Part shown: piece by piece, positions 11,810-20,414 of the stretch
How the letters are laid out: every line of letters starts with the position of its first letter
How positions within the stretch are numbered: position 1 is the stretch's first letter
Assembly: GCF_018474005.1 (NCBI RefSeq)
Contig: NZ_JAHCSH010000001.1
Location: 186,001 to 250,000 of the forward strand
Direction: 5' to 3'
DNA: 64,000 nt
Origin: Curvibacter sp. CHRR-16
GTDB lineage: Bacteria > Pseudomonadota > Gammaproteobacteria > Burkholderiales > Burkholderiaceae_C
The notes under the pieces: model-generated
Told to the model about the DNA's origin: nothing
Databases searched by the model: none
The model's input: only the letters and a program-made list of their open reading frames with translations
Position numbers and translations under genes: made by a program

Positions 11810-13123
11810 ATGCGTGATGCGATCCATACCAATACCTTGCTGGACTTCACCCACGACCCCAGCGCGACCAGTTGGGTAGCGAGTGCCAATGTGGCGGACT
11901 GCGACTTTCCGCTGCAAAACCTGCCATTGGCGCGCTTTCGTCCGTACCAATCCGATGCGGGTGATGCTGCTTGGCGCGTCGGCGCTGCTATTGGCGAGCA
12001 GGTGCTGGACTTGCGCGCCACCGGCCTGTGGACGGAGGGCGATCTGCGTGGCTGGATGGCTGCTAGCCCTGCTGTGCGCCGCAGCCTGCGCCAGCGTTTG
12101 TTTGAAGGGCTGCGCACGGGTAGCGCACTGCAAGTAGAGTGGGCACCCCACCTGCACGCCCACAATGCGGTGCAGTACAGCCTGCCGTGCGAGGTGGGGG
12201 ATTACACGGACTTTTACATCGGCATCCACCACGCCACCACGGTGGGCAAGCTGTTTCGGCCTGACAACCCGCTTCTGCCCAACTACAAATGGGTGCCTAT
12301 TGGCTACCACGGTCGGGCTTCGTCCATCGTGGTCAGCGGCACGGACATCGTGCGGCCACTGGGCCAGCGCATGCCACCGGGCAGCACAGCGCCGGTGGTG
12401 GGCCCCACGCAGCGACTGGACCACGAGTTGGAGTTGGCCGTGTGGGTAGGACAGGGCAATGCCATGGGCGAGCCTATAGCCATAGACCAAGCGGGCCAGC
12501 ACATAGCGGGACTGACGCTGCTCAACGATTGGAGCGCTCGCGACATACAACCGTGGGAATACCAGCCGCTGGGGCCGTTTATTGCCAAAAACTTTGCCAG
12601 CACCGTCTCGCCCTGGGTGGTGAGCGTGGAGGCGCTGGCCCCGTTTCGCTGCGCCATGCAGCCGCGTGCGGCAGACGACCCGCAGCCACTGCCTTATTTG
12701 CACAGCGAACAAGACCAGCAGCAGGGTGTGTGGAACATCACGCTGGAAGCCTGGCTGCAAACCCCGGCCATGCGCGAGCGCGGTGAGGCGGGCGTGCTGC
12801 TGTCGCGCTCCAGCCTGCGCGATGGCTACTGGACGCTGGCCCAGTTGATTGCCCACCACACTGTGGGCGGCTGCAATTTGCGCCCCGGCGATGTGCTGGG
12901 TACGGGCACGCTGTCTGGGCCACTGCCCGAGCAAGGCGGTTCGCTGTTGGAGCAGACCCAAGGCGGCAAAGCGCCACTGCAGCTACCTAGGGGCGAAGAG
13001 CGCACCTTTTTGCAAGATGGCGATAGCGTCATTCTGCGGGCGTATGCCGAGGCACAGTTCCATTTAGCAGCCCGGCGCATTGGCTTTGGCCAGTGCGTGG
13101 GCACCATTGTCAGTAGGAGATAA
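11810..13123 (+). CDS. fahA: Fumarylacetoacetase
   Basis: Hydrolyses fumarylacetoacetate to fumarate and acetoacetate, the last step of tyrosine catabolism. It has 437 residues, normal for the family. N-terminal SWVASAN and [14 protein letters not shown] are characteristic. The catalytic C-domain has [46 protein letters not shown] and [15 protein letters not shown] with the conserved metal-binding Asp/Glu residues. It ends 2 nt before phhB. Confidence 0.97.
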   Translation: MRDAIHTNTLLDFTHDPSATSWVASANVADCDFPLQNLPLARFRPYQSDAGDAAWRVGAAIGEQVLDLRATGLWTEGDLRGWMAASPAVRRSLRQRLFEGLRTGSALQVEWAPHLHAHNAVQYSLPCEVGDYTDFYIGIHHATTVGKLFRPDNPLLPNYKWVPIGYHGRASSIVVSGTDIVRPLGQRMPPGSTAPVVGPTQRLDHELELAVWVGQGNAMGEPIAIDQAGQHIAGLTLLNDWSARDIQPWEYQPLGPFIAKNFASTVSPWVVSVEALAPFRCAMQPRAADDPQPLPYLHSEQDQQQGVWNITLEAWLQTPAMRERGEAGVLLSRSSLRDGYWTLAQLIAHHTVGGCNLRPGDVLGTGTLSGPLPEQGGSLLEQTQGGKAPLQLPRGEERTFLQDGDSVILRAYAEAQFHLAARRIGFGQCVGTIVSRR

Positions 13124-13125
13124 GC

Positions 13126-13431
13126 ATGCAACTCGTACCCATGAACCAGCAGCAGTGGCTGAGCGTTGCGGCCAGCTTGCCCGATTGGTCGCACACCGGC
13201 GCAGCGCTGGTGCGCACGTTTCGCTTTAGCAATTTTGTGCAGGCCTTTGGCTTCATGACGCAGGTGGCCTTGCTGGCCGAGCGCGCCAACCACCACCCGG
13301 AGTGGAGCAATGTGTACAACACCGTGACGGTGGCTTGGACTACCCATGACGCAGGGGGCATTACCCAACGCGATGTGGACATGGCGCGGGCGTGCGACGC
13401 CCTGTTTGGTGCCCAGTTTGGAGCGATGTAA
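13126..13431 (+). CDS. phhB: Pterin-4a-carbinolamine dehydratase
   Basis: Dehydrates the 4a-carbinolamine formed by phenylalanine hydroxylase so the tetrahydrobiopterin-type cofactor can be recycled. It has 101 residues, as usual. The signature [14 protein letters not shown] with adjacent histidines and the Pro-Glu-Trp is intact. AGGAG stands before the ATG. It lies 21 nt ahead of phhA, its functional partner. Confidence 0.96.
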   Translation: MQLVPMNQQQWLSVAASLPDWSHTGAALVRTFRFSNFVQAFGFMTQVALLAERANHHPEWSNVYNTVTVAWTTHDAGGITQRDVDMARACDALFGAQFGAM

Positions 13432-13452
13432 AAAATCCCGAGGAGACACACC

Positions 13453-14283
13453 ATGCAACAGCACATCGTCGATCAGCACTGGGAGTGCTTTGGCCCCGCA
13501 GAGCACGCCGTGTGGCAAACCCTGTACGCACGCCAAATGCAGCTACTGCCCAGCGTGGCCTGCGATGCGCTGGTGCAGGGGCTGGCCAAGTTGCCGCTGC
13601 AAAGTGACCAGATACCGCACTTTGGCCGTTTGAGCGATGCGCTCCAGCGCCTCAACGGTTGGTCAGTGGTGGCGGTGGAAGGTTTGGTGCCCGATGCTGT
13701 GTTTTTTGATATGTTGGCGCAGCGCATATTTCCTGCAGGTAACTTCATCCGCGGCGCAGACCAGTTGGATTACTTGGAAGAGCCCGATGTGTTCCACGAC
13801 GTGTTTGGCCACATTGCCATGCTCACGCACCCGGTCATGGCGGACTTTATGCAACTCTATGGACAGGCTGGATACAAGGCCATGGCGTTGGGGCGCTTGG
13901 ACAACTTGGTGCGCCTGTACTGGTACACGGTGGAGTTTGGCTTGGTGCTAGAACGTGGGCAGCCCCGTATTTATGGTGCAGGTATTTCGTCTTCGTATGG
14001 GGAGAGCCGTTTTTCGGTGCACAGCACATCGCCCCACCGTATCCGCTTTGATTTGGAACGTGTCATGCGCACGGACTTTCGCATCGACGACTACCAGCCC
14101 ACCTACTTTGTGCTGGACAAGCTGGAAGACTTGCTGGCACTGGAGCACATTGACTTTGGGCCGCTGTACGAGCGTTTGGGCACAGGCCCTACTTACTCGC
14201 CCAATGCGGTGCAGCCCAGTGACACCGTGCTGCACCATGGCGATGGCAGCTACCACCGTAGCAAGCTGGAGGCGGTGTGCTGA
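13453..14283 (+). CDS. phhA: Phenylalanine 4-hydroxylase
   Basis: Non-haem iron, pterin-dependent monooxygenase that converts phenylalanine to tyrosine. It has 276 residues, the length of the single-domain bacterial enzyme. The iron site is clear: EPDVFHDVFGHIAMLTHPV supplies the two histidines, and VEFGLV supplies the Glu. FPAGNFIRGADQLDYLEEPD precedes it as in other bacterial enzymes. AGGAG precedes the ATG by 7 nt. The end overlaps the GTG of the next gene by 7 nt. Confidence 0.97.
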   Translation: MQQHIVDQHWECFGPAEHAVWQTLYARQMQLLPSVACDALVQGLAKLPLQSDQIPHFGRLSDALQRLNGWSVVAVEGLVPDAVFFDMLAQRIFPAGNFIRGADQLDYLEEPDVFHDVFGHIAMLTHPVMADFMQLYGQAGYKAMALGRLDNLVRLYWYTVEFGLVLERGQPRIYGAGISSSYGESRFSVHSTSPHRIRFDLERVMRTDFRIDDYQPTYFVLDKLEDLLALEHIDFGPLYERLGTGPTYSPNAVQPSDTVLHHGDGSYHRSKLEAVC

Positions 14284-14927
14284 AGCTGTACACCTACTTT
14301 CGCAGTTCGGCTGCTTACCGCGTGCGCATAGGGCTGGCGCTCAAAGGCTTGGCGTACGAATCCATTCCCGTGCATCTGCTGCGGGGTGGGGGCGAGCAGC
14401 ACATGCCAGCCTACAGCGCCATCAACCCGCAGCAGCTAGTGCCTGCATTGGACGATGCGGGGGTGGTGCTCACCCAGTCGCTGGCGGTGCTGGAGTATTT
14501 GGACGAGGCCTACCCCCACACCATGCCTTTGTTGCCTGCACAGCCTTTGCAGCGTGCTCGGGTGCGGGCGTTGGCACAAGCGGTGGCGTGTGACATGCAC
14601 CCCATCAACAACCTGCGGGTGCTGCAGTACCTAGAGCAACAGCTAGGCCTGATCCCCGAGGCCAAACAAGCGTGGTACCAGCACTGGGTGCAGTTGGGTT
14701 TTGCTGCGCTGGAGCAGCAACTGGCCAGCAGCCCAGAAACAGGGCTGTATTGCCACGGTGATGTGCCTACGCAGGCTGACTGCTGCTTGGTACCGCAGGT
14801 GTTCAACGCCTTGCGTTTTGACGCAGACATGCAGCCCTATCCCACCATAACGCGCATTTATGCGCATTGCTTGGCACAAAGCGCTTTTGCGCAAGCCGCA
14901 CCCGCCGCCCAGTTGGATGCCCAGTGA
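14277..14927 (+). CDS. maiA: Maleylacetoacetate isomerase (zeta-class GST)
   Basis: Glutathione-dependent cis-trans isomerase turning maleylacetoacetate into fumarylacetoacetate. It has 216 residues. The zeta-class motif is YFRSSAAYRVRIGLALKGL; NPQQLVPALDDAG and TQSLAVLEYLDEAYP form the rest of the thioredoxin-fold domain. CDMHPINNLRVLQYL begins the helical domain as in known enzymes. The GTG start at 14277 lies inside the end of phhA. Its presence means ring cleavage in this organism yields maleylacetoacetate, so a homogentisate dioxygenase must exist somewhere. Confidence 0.95.
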   Translation: MLKLYTYFRSSAAYRVRIGLALKGLAYESIPVHLLRGGGEQHMPAYSAINPQQLVPALDDAGVVLTQSLAVLEYLDEAYPHTMPLLPAQPLQRARVRALAQAVACDMHPINNLRVLQYLEQQLGLIPEAKQAWYQHWVQLGFAALEQQLASSPETGLYCHGDVPTQADCCLVPQVFNALRFDADMQPYPTITRIYAHCLAQSAFAQAAPAAQLDAQ

Positions 14928-15022
14928 AAGTCCTGCCACCGCTGGTGTGCACAGGGGCCGCTATAGTCGACCAGCCTGGTACGGTGTGGTGCTGTTTGCA
15001 GGTTTGCGTCTAAGGAGTGCTC

Positions 15023-16039
15023 GTGCAGGTTTCGTCGCGCAATTTAGCGTTGGGTTTGCTCAGTGCCTTGGGGGCAGGGTTGATGTGGGGTTTGGTGTTC
15101 ATGTGCCCCTTGCTGCTGCCTGACTACCCAGCGGTTTTACAAAGTTTTGGCCGCTACTTGGCTTTTGGTTTGATTGCACTGCCTTTGGCGTGGATGGATA
15201 GGCACGAGCTGCGCCAGTACACCCGGCAGGACTGGCTGCTGGCCTTGGAGCTGGCTTTGGTGGGCAATCTGCTGTATTACGTGTTTTTGGCCAGTGCCAT
15301 TCAGCGCACCGGGGCGGTGTTGGTGGGGGTAATTATTGGCACGCTGCCAGTGGTCATTGCCGTGGCCAACCAACTGCGCCAGCCGCATACCCGCTTGCCT
15401 TGGGGCAGGCTATGGCCGTCGTTGGTGTTGATGGCGGCGGGCATTGCCTGTGTGAACCAGCATGAACTGGCGCTGGTGTTTGCGCAAACGGGTGCAGGTG
15501 GTGCGGGGGCTGGTCGCTACGGGTGGGGTATTGTGTTGGCGCTCGCTGCCGTGGTGTGTTGGACGTGGTATCCACTGCGCAATGCCGATTGGCTGCGCAC
15601 CCACACCCAGCGTGTACCACGGGCGTGGGCCAGTGCCCAAGGTTTGGCAACCTTGCCCTTGGCTGCATTGGGTTTTGTAGGGTATGGCTTGTGGATGTTG
15701 GGCTTTGGCAGTGAAGCCAGCCAAGCCCATGGTTTTTTGGGGCCCACACCCTGGCGCTATGTGCTGCTGATGCTCGCGCTGGGTTTTTGTGCATCCTGGT
15801 TGGGTACTTTGTTGTGGAGTGATGCCAGCCAGCGTTTGCCCACCACCTTGGTGGGCATGCTCATTGTGTTTGAGACTTTGGCGGCCGTAGGCTTTGCCTT
15901 GCTGCTGCGCCAACAATGGCCCAGCGCTTGGACGCTGGGCGGTGTGTTGCTATTGGTGGGCGGCGTGGTGCTGGCGGTTTACCGCATGCAGCGCCCCACT
16001 AACCGCCCCAGCGAGCGCCCAGCCAATCCAGTGCATTGA
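15023..16039 (+). CDS. EamA/DMT-superfamily transporter
   Basis: Inner-membrane protein of 338 residues with about ten predicted transmembrane helices in two EamA repeats; LGLLSALGAGLMWGLVFM opens the first and RYGWGIVLALAAVVCWTWY the second. Such proteins export metabolites or drugs. The substrate is not deducible. The GTG at 15023 is chosen because AAGGAG ends 5 nt before it; the in-frame GTG at 15017 overlaps that ribosome site. Confidence 0.88.
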   Translation: MQVSSRNLALGLLSALGAGLMWGLVFMCPLLLPDYPAVLQSFGRYLAFGLIALPLAWMDRHELRQYTRQDWLLALELALVGNLLYYVFLASAIQRTGAVLVGVIIGTLPVVIAVANQLRQPHTRLPWGRLWPSLVLMAAGIACVNQHELALVFAQTGAGGAGAGRYGWGIVLALAAVVCWTWYPLRNADWLRTHTQRVPRAWASAQGLATLPLAALGFVGYGLWMLGFGSEASQAHGFLGPTPWRYVLLMLALGFCASWLGTLLWSDASQRLPTTLVGMLIVFETLAAVGFALLLRQQWPSAWTLGGVLLLVGGVVLAVYRMQRPTNRPSERPANPVH

Positions 16040-16040
16040 T

Positions 16041-16679
16041 TCAGGTGCCACCCACGTAGGGGTTCATGCGGCGTTCGCGGCCAAAGGTGCTCTCAGGCCC
16101 GTGGCCGGGGATGAACACGGTGTCATCCCCCATGGGCCATAGGCGTTGGGTGATGCTGGCAATCAGCGTGTCGTAGTCCCCTTGGGGGAAGTCGGTGCGG
16201 CCTATGCTGCCAGCAAAGAGCACATCGCCCACAAAGGCGCGCTGGAGGTCGGGGGAATAAAACACCACGTGGCCGGGCGTGTGGCCGGGGCAGTGGCGCA
16301 CTTGCACGGTGTAGGAGCCCAGTGTCACGGTGTCGCCATCGTGCAGCCAACGGGTGGGCGTGAAGCTTTCTGTGGGTGTGAATCCATATTGCTTAGCCCG
16401 CAGGGGCAAATCATCGATCCAGAACTGATCGGCAGGATGCGGGCCAATGATGGGTATGTGCAGTTGCTGTGCCAGTTCGGCAACGCCGCCCACATGGTCT
16501 AAGTGGCCGTGGGTGACCCAAATTTGTTCGAGCTCTACGCCCAGTTTTCGGGTGGCGTCCAGCAGTTCATCCAGATCGCCGCCCGGATCAATGACGGCGG
16601 CTTTGCGTGTTTCGTCGCACCACACGACCGAGCAATTCTGGGCCAGTGGCGTTACAGGGATAGTTTGGTAATGCAGCAT
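16041..16679 (-). CDS. Metallo-beta-lactamase-fold hydrolase, glyoxalase II-like
   Basis: 212 residues from the ATG at 16679 (MLHYQTIPVTPLAQN); an upstream extension to 16742 is unlikely to be coding. The zinc-binding motif THGHLDHVGG is intact, with later His in HCPGHTPGHVVFYS and Asp in FVGDVLFAGSIGRTD and the final His in IPGHGPEST. This pattern is that of the short YcbL-type glyoxalase II-like enzymes, which hydrolyse thioesters such as S-lactoylglutathione. It stands convergent to the EamA gene, ends 1 nt apart. Confidence 0.92.
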   Translation of the reverse strand: MLHYQTIPVTPLAQNCSVVWCDETRKAAVIDPGGDLDELLDATRKLGVELEQIWVTHGHLDHVGGVAELAQQLHIPIIGPHPADQFWIDDLPLRAKQYGFTPTESFTPTRWLHDGDTVTLGSYTVQVRHCPGHTPGHVVFYSPDLQRAFVGDVLFAGSIGRTDFPQGDYDTLIASITQRLWPMGDDTVFIPGHGPESTFGRERRMNPYVGGT

Positions 16680-17042
16680 GGTGGCTCTATTGTGACTGTG
16701 CTTTGACAACCTTACAAAAGAGCTCCCCATACCAATAAGCAAGACGACAAACTTAGCGATTGGGTGGATGCGCGTTTGGCCGCAAGGTGGTGCCCCAGAT
16801 GCTGCAGGTTTATCCGTCCATCAGGCAACGTTATGTCGAGGCGTTTGGCACCAATTTGATAACAAGGTTGCACCATGGTTGGGTGTGTTCTCCACCGCAT
16901 GCAAGCCATAGAACGCTTTCTGGCGGGTTTCCACCCCATAGTGGGGCAATTGTTGTGGCGTTAGTGCTTGTTTTTGGTGCGTGATTTTGCTGTCATACTT
17001 GGCCTGAAGTTTGCGTAAAGGTGGTCAAGGAAGGTCTTTGTT
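16680..17042. other. 363-bp intergenic region with no recognisable gene
   Basis: Divergent spacer between the MBL hydrolase and the ATP-grasp gene. Short open frames exist on both strands but have no ribosome site and no recognisable sequence. AAGGAAGG near 17029-17036 is the ribosome site of the following gene. It must hold both promoters, but I cannot place them convincingly. Confidence 0.6.
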
Positions 17043-18500
17043 ATGCAGAAGTTCGACGAGATGTACACCCAACTTCCCTATACACGTCCTGCCCAGCAGG
17101 GTGCGATAAGGGAACACTACAAGACCTACGATGCCTGGCTGGCGCAGCAAGCCGCTGACGCCATGGAGAAAAGCCGGGAAGAGGCGGAAATGATGTTCCG
17201 CCGAGTGGGGATTACCTTTGCCGTTTACGGTGAAAAGGACGAAACGGGCGCCGGCACTGAGCGGCTCATCCCATTCGATCTGATTCCTCGCATCATTCCT
17301 GCCAAAGAGTGGCAGAGTATGGAAAAGGGCTTGGCCCAGCGGGTCACAGCGCTCAACCGCTTCATTTACGACATCTACCACGGGCAAGAAATTCTGAAGG
17401 CGGGCATCGTTCCGCGTGAGCAGGTCGAAGGCAACGCCCAATTCCGCCCCGAAATGATCGGTGTAGATGTTCCCAACAACGTGTATTCGCAAATCTCGGG
17501 CATTGATATCGTGCGGGCACCCAATGCCAAAGGCGAGGGCGAATACTTTGTCTTGGAAGACAACTTGCGCGTACCCAGCGGCGTGAGCTACATGCTGGAA
17601 GACCGCAAGATGATGATGCGCCTCTTCCCTGAACTCTTCAGCGCGCACCGCGTGGCTCCCGTGGCCCACTACCCCGACTTGCTGCTGGAAACCTTGCGTG
17701 AAAGCGGCCCTGCAGGCTCTGCCGACCCCACGGTGGTGGTGCTCACCCCCGGCATGTACAACAGTGCTTACTTTGAGCACGCCTTCCTCGCCCAGCAAAT
17801 GGGGGTGGAGTTGGTCGAAGGCCAAGACCTGTTTGTGAAGGACAACTTCGTCTACATGCGCACCACCCGCGGCCCCAAGCGGGTGGACGTGATCTACCGC
17901 CGCGTGGACGACGACTTCCTTGATCCGCAGGTGTTCCGTCCCGATTCGACTTTGGGCTGTGCCGGTTTGTTGCAGGCCTACAAGGCAGGCAATGTGACCA
18001 TCTGCAACGCGGTGGGTACAGGCATCGCGGACGACAAATCCATCTACCCCTATGTGCCCAAGATGATTGAGTTCTATCTGGGTGAAAAACCGATTCTGAG
18101 CAACGTACCCACTTACATGTGCCGCAACGCGGACGACTTGAAGTATGTGCTGGCCAACCTCAAGGACTTGGTGGTCAAAGAAGTACACGGTGCGGGCGGC
18201 TACGGCATGCTGGTGGGGCCTGCCGCCACGCAGGCTGAGATTGAAGATTTCCGCAAGGCGCTCTTGGCCAACCCCAGTGGCTATATCGCCCAGCCTACGC
18301 TGAGCTTGTCGTCGTGCCCCACCTTTGTGGAGAGCGGCATTGCGCCGCGCCACATCGACTTGCGCCCCTATGTGCTCACTGGCAAGAGCGTGAAGATGGT
18401 GCCCGGTGGTCTGACCCGCGTGGCCCTCAAAGAAGGCTCGCTGGTGGTGAACTCGTCGCAAGGCGGCGGCACCAAGGACACTTGGATTTTGGAAGCTTGA
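17043..18500 (+). CDS. Circularly permuted type 2 ATP-grasp protein
   Basis: 485 residues of the DUF404/DUF407 family. It shows the typical FDEMYTQLPYTRPAQQG start, VLEDNLRVPSGVSYMLEDRK, EGQDLFVKDNFVYMRTT and VVKEVHGAGGYGMLVGP, the last a nucleotide-binding region. Family members are predicted peptide ligases found with alpha-E proteins and transglutaminase-like proteases. The reaction is unknown. It is followed 25 nt later by the alpha-E gene. Confidence 0.92.
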   Translation: MQKFDEMYTQLPYTRPAQQGAIREHYKTYDAWLAQQAADAMEKSREEAEMMFRRVGITFAVYGEKDETGAGTERLIPFDLIPRIIPAKEWQSMEKGLAQRVTALNRFIYDIYHGQEILKAGIVPREQVEGNAQFRPEMIGVDVPNNVYSQISGIDIVRAPNAKGEGEYFVLEDNLRVPSGVSYMLEDRKMMMRLFPELFSAHRVAPVAHYPDLLLETLRESGPAGSADPTVVVLTPGMYNSAYFEHAFLAQQMGVELVEGQDLFVKDNFVYMRTTRGPKRVDVIYRRVDDDFLDPQVFRPDSTLGCAGLLQAYKAGNVTICNAVGTGIADDKSIYPYVPKMIEFYLGEKPILSNVPTYMCRNADDLKYVLANLKDLVVKEVHGAGGYGMLVGPAATQAEIEDFRKALLANPSGYIAQPTLSLSSCPTFVESGIAPRHIDLRPYVLTGKSVKMVPGGLTRVALKEGSLVVNSSQGGGTKDTWILEA

Positions 18501-18525
18501 GAAACCGCGCAAGGAATACCGTTTT

Positions 18526-19482
18526 ATGCTGTCCCGTACCGCTGACCACCTGTTCTGGATGTCCCGCTACACCGAGCGCGCGGAAAACACCGCCCGCATG
18601 CTGGACGTGAATTACCAAACCTCGCTCTTACCCCAGTCCGATTCCGTGGCCCAAATGGGCTGGCAAGGCATGTTGTCTATTTGCGAACTGGCACCCGCTT
18701 ACCAGCAGCGCCATGGCGATATCAATGCCCGTGATGTGATGAATTTCATGGTCAAGGATGAGAACAATCCCTCGTCCATCCTGTCTTGCCTCAATGCCTC
18801 GCGGGAGAATGCCCGTGCGGTGCGCGGTGCACTCACTACCGAGGTGTGGGAAACGCATAACGCCACGTGGTTGGACGTGCGTCGCATGGTGCGTGGCACG
18901 GAGTTTGAGCGCGATCCTGGGGTGTTTTTTGAGTGGGTGAAATTCCGCTCCCACCTCTCACGTGGCGTGGTGGTGGGCACCATGCTCATGGACGAGTCGT
19001 TTGACTTTATGCGTTTAGGTGTTTTCCTAGAGCGCGCTGACAACACCGCCCGTTTGCTCGATGTGAAGTTCCATGCGGTGCAGAGTGACTTCTTTGGCGC
19101 TGCCAGCGAGAAAGACCAAGAGTACGATTTCTACCATTGGAGCGCGATTTTGCGCAGCGTGTCGGCCTTTGAGATTTACCGCAAGGTGTACCGCGATGTG
19201 ATCCGTCCTGAGCAAGTGGCCGATCTTTTGATTCTCAATCGCAGCATGCCGCGCTCTTTGCATGCCTGCATGGCCGAAGTGGTGGGCAACCTCAAGCGCT
19301 TGGTGGCCGACCCACAAAGCGAGGCTTTGCGTCGCGCGGGCAAATTGTTAGCAGAGTTGCAATATGGGCGCATAGATGAAATTCTGGCAACAGGTTTGCA
19401 TGCCTATTTGACACAGTTCCTCGATCGGGTGAATGATCTGGGCTTCTGCATAAGCCGGGAATTTCTGGTTCCCAATCAATAA
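18526..19482 (+). CDS. Alpha-E domain protein (DUF403)
   Basis: 318 residues, all-helical alpha-E family. MLSRTADHLFWMSRYTERAENTARMLD is the family's N-terminal signature (shown here in part), and the charged helices continue with GVFLERADNTARLLDVKF. The family always accompanies the permuted ATP-grasp protein, with which it is thought to form a peptide-modifying pair. The transglutaminase-like third member often present is not adjacent here. Confidence 0.93.
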   Translation: MLSRTADHLFWMSRYTERAENTARMLDVNYQTSLLPQSDSVAQMGWQGMLSICELAPAYQQRHGDINARDVMNFMVKDENNPSSILSCLNASRENARAVRGALTTEVWETHNATWLDVRRMVRGTEFERDPGVFFEWVKFRSHLSRGVVVGTMLMDESFDFMRLGVFLERADNTARLLDVKFHAVQSDFFGAASEKDQEYDFYHWSAILRSVSAFEIYRKVYRDVIRPEQVADLLILNRSMPRSLHACMAEVVGNLKRLVADPQSEALRRAGKLLAELQYGRIDEILATGLHAYLTQFLDRVNDLGFCISREFLVPNQ

Positions 19483-19487
19483 AGCCT

Positions 19488-20366
19488 ATGTCATCTGCAG
19501 TACTGGACAAGATAGCCAACGACATAGACAAAGCCAAAGCACAAAGTACGCTCCGCGACATTGTCATTCAGCCTTGTCCTGCTCTGCTGACGGATTTGCG
19601 CACGGAGTTCAACCGTGCCGATCCAGATCCCCAAGTCATAGCCCGCATCGCAGAGCGCGATGTGGCTATGGCAGCGTCGTTGATTCGGGTTGCCAACAGC
19701 CCCTTGTACCAACGCTCGCGCGCTGCCGCTACTGTGGCTGAGGCTGTGTCGGTATTGGGCATGAATAGCACCATATCCATCCTGACGGGTTTTTTGCTGC
19801 GCCAGTCGTTCCCGGTGAAATGGGATTTACTCAACCACTTCTGGGAAAACTCGACTCGCCGCGCTGATGCCATGGGCTTTATTGCCAAGCAGATGTACGG
19901 TATCAAGGTGGATATAGCGCATAGCTGTGGTTTGTTTTGCCATGTGGGTATTCCTATCTTGTTGCAGGCTGTGCCCGGTTATGAAAAGACCTTGCAGCAA
20001 GCGTTGGCCAGCCCTGAAAAACCCATGTTGGAGTTGGAGAACGCCGCCCACCGCACCGACCATGCGGTGGTGGGGGCTATCGTGGCCAAGACTTGGCGTT
20101 TGCCGCCCATTGTGTCGATTGCCGTGCGCATGCACCACGACTTGCAAGTGCTGCAGGCGAACGACTTCCCGGTCGAGTTGCGCACTTTGGTGGCCATGCT
20201 GGGTTTGGCAGACCATCTGGTTAACCGCTTCGAGGGTAGCGCGTGCTCCCATGAGTGGGAGTTACACGGGGAGCAGTGCCTTGCCCAATTGCATGTGGGC
20301 GCGGTGGAGGTGGATCACTGGCAAGACGCCCTGCAAGACCAGTTTGCAGGAATAGTCGGTTCCTGA
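19488..20366 (+). CDS. HDOD-domain signalling protein
   Basis: 292 residues, mainly one HDOD domain (a non-catalytic HD relative): LRTEFNRADPDPQVIARIAE, VAMAASLIRVANSPLYQR, VAEAVSVLGMNSTISILTGF and a partial metal site region THAVVGAIVAKTW-like (RTDHAVVGAIVAKTWRLP). HDOD proteins take part in signalling and cell-state regulation. It begins 5 nt after the alpha-E gene, so it is probably co-transcribed, though no functional link is known. Confidence 0.88.
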   Translation: MSSAVLDKIANDIDKAKAQSTLRDIVIQPCPALLTDLRTEFNRADPDPQVIARIAERDVAMAASLIRVANSPLYQRSRAAATVAEAVSVLGMNSTISILTGFLLRQSFPVKWDLLNHFWENSTRRADAMGFIAKQMYGIKVDIAHSCGLFCHVGIPILLQAVPGYEKTLQQALASPEKPMLELENAAHRTDHAVVGAIVAKTWRLPPIVSIAVRMHHDLQVLQANDFPVELRTLVAMLGLADHLVNRFEGSACSHEWELHGEQCLAQLHVGAVEVDHWQDALQDQFAGIVGS

Positions 20367-20386
20367 TGGCGTTCAGATTCCGGTTC

Positions 20387-20414
20387 AGCCTGGGTAGTCC
20401 CCAGGCTTTTTTTA
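20387..20414 (+). terminator. Rho-independent terminator after the HDOD gene
   Basis: AGCCTGGG (20387-20394) and CCCAGGCT, with a short loop, are followed by seven T. It overlaps the 3' end of the convergent gene by 3 nt. Confidence 0.92.

Noticed and set aside
11618..12961. A 447-codon frame antisense to the VOC protein and fumarylacetoacetase genes
   Set aside because: It spans two clear genes on the plus strand and their junction, is His/Arg/Gln-rich and shows no motif; it is a high-GC shadow frame.
16712..16939. A 75-codon frame in the spacer before the ATP-grasp gene
   Set aside because: No ribosome site, no sequence family and random-looking composition; treated as non-coding.
17025..18512. 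A 495-codon frame antisense to the ATP-grasp gene
   Set aside because: It exactly mirrors a conserved protein and has no ribosome site or family signature.
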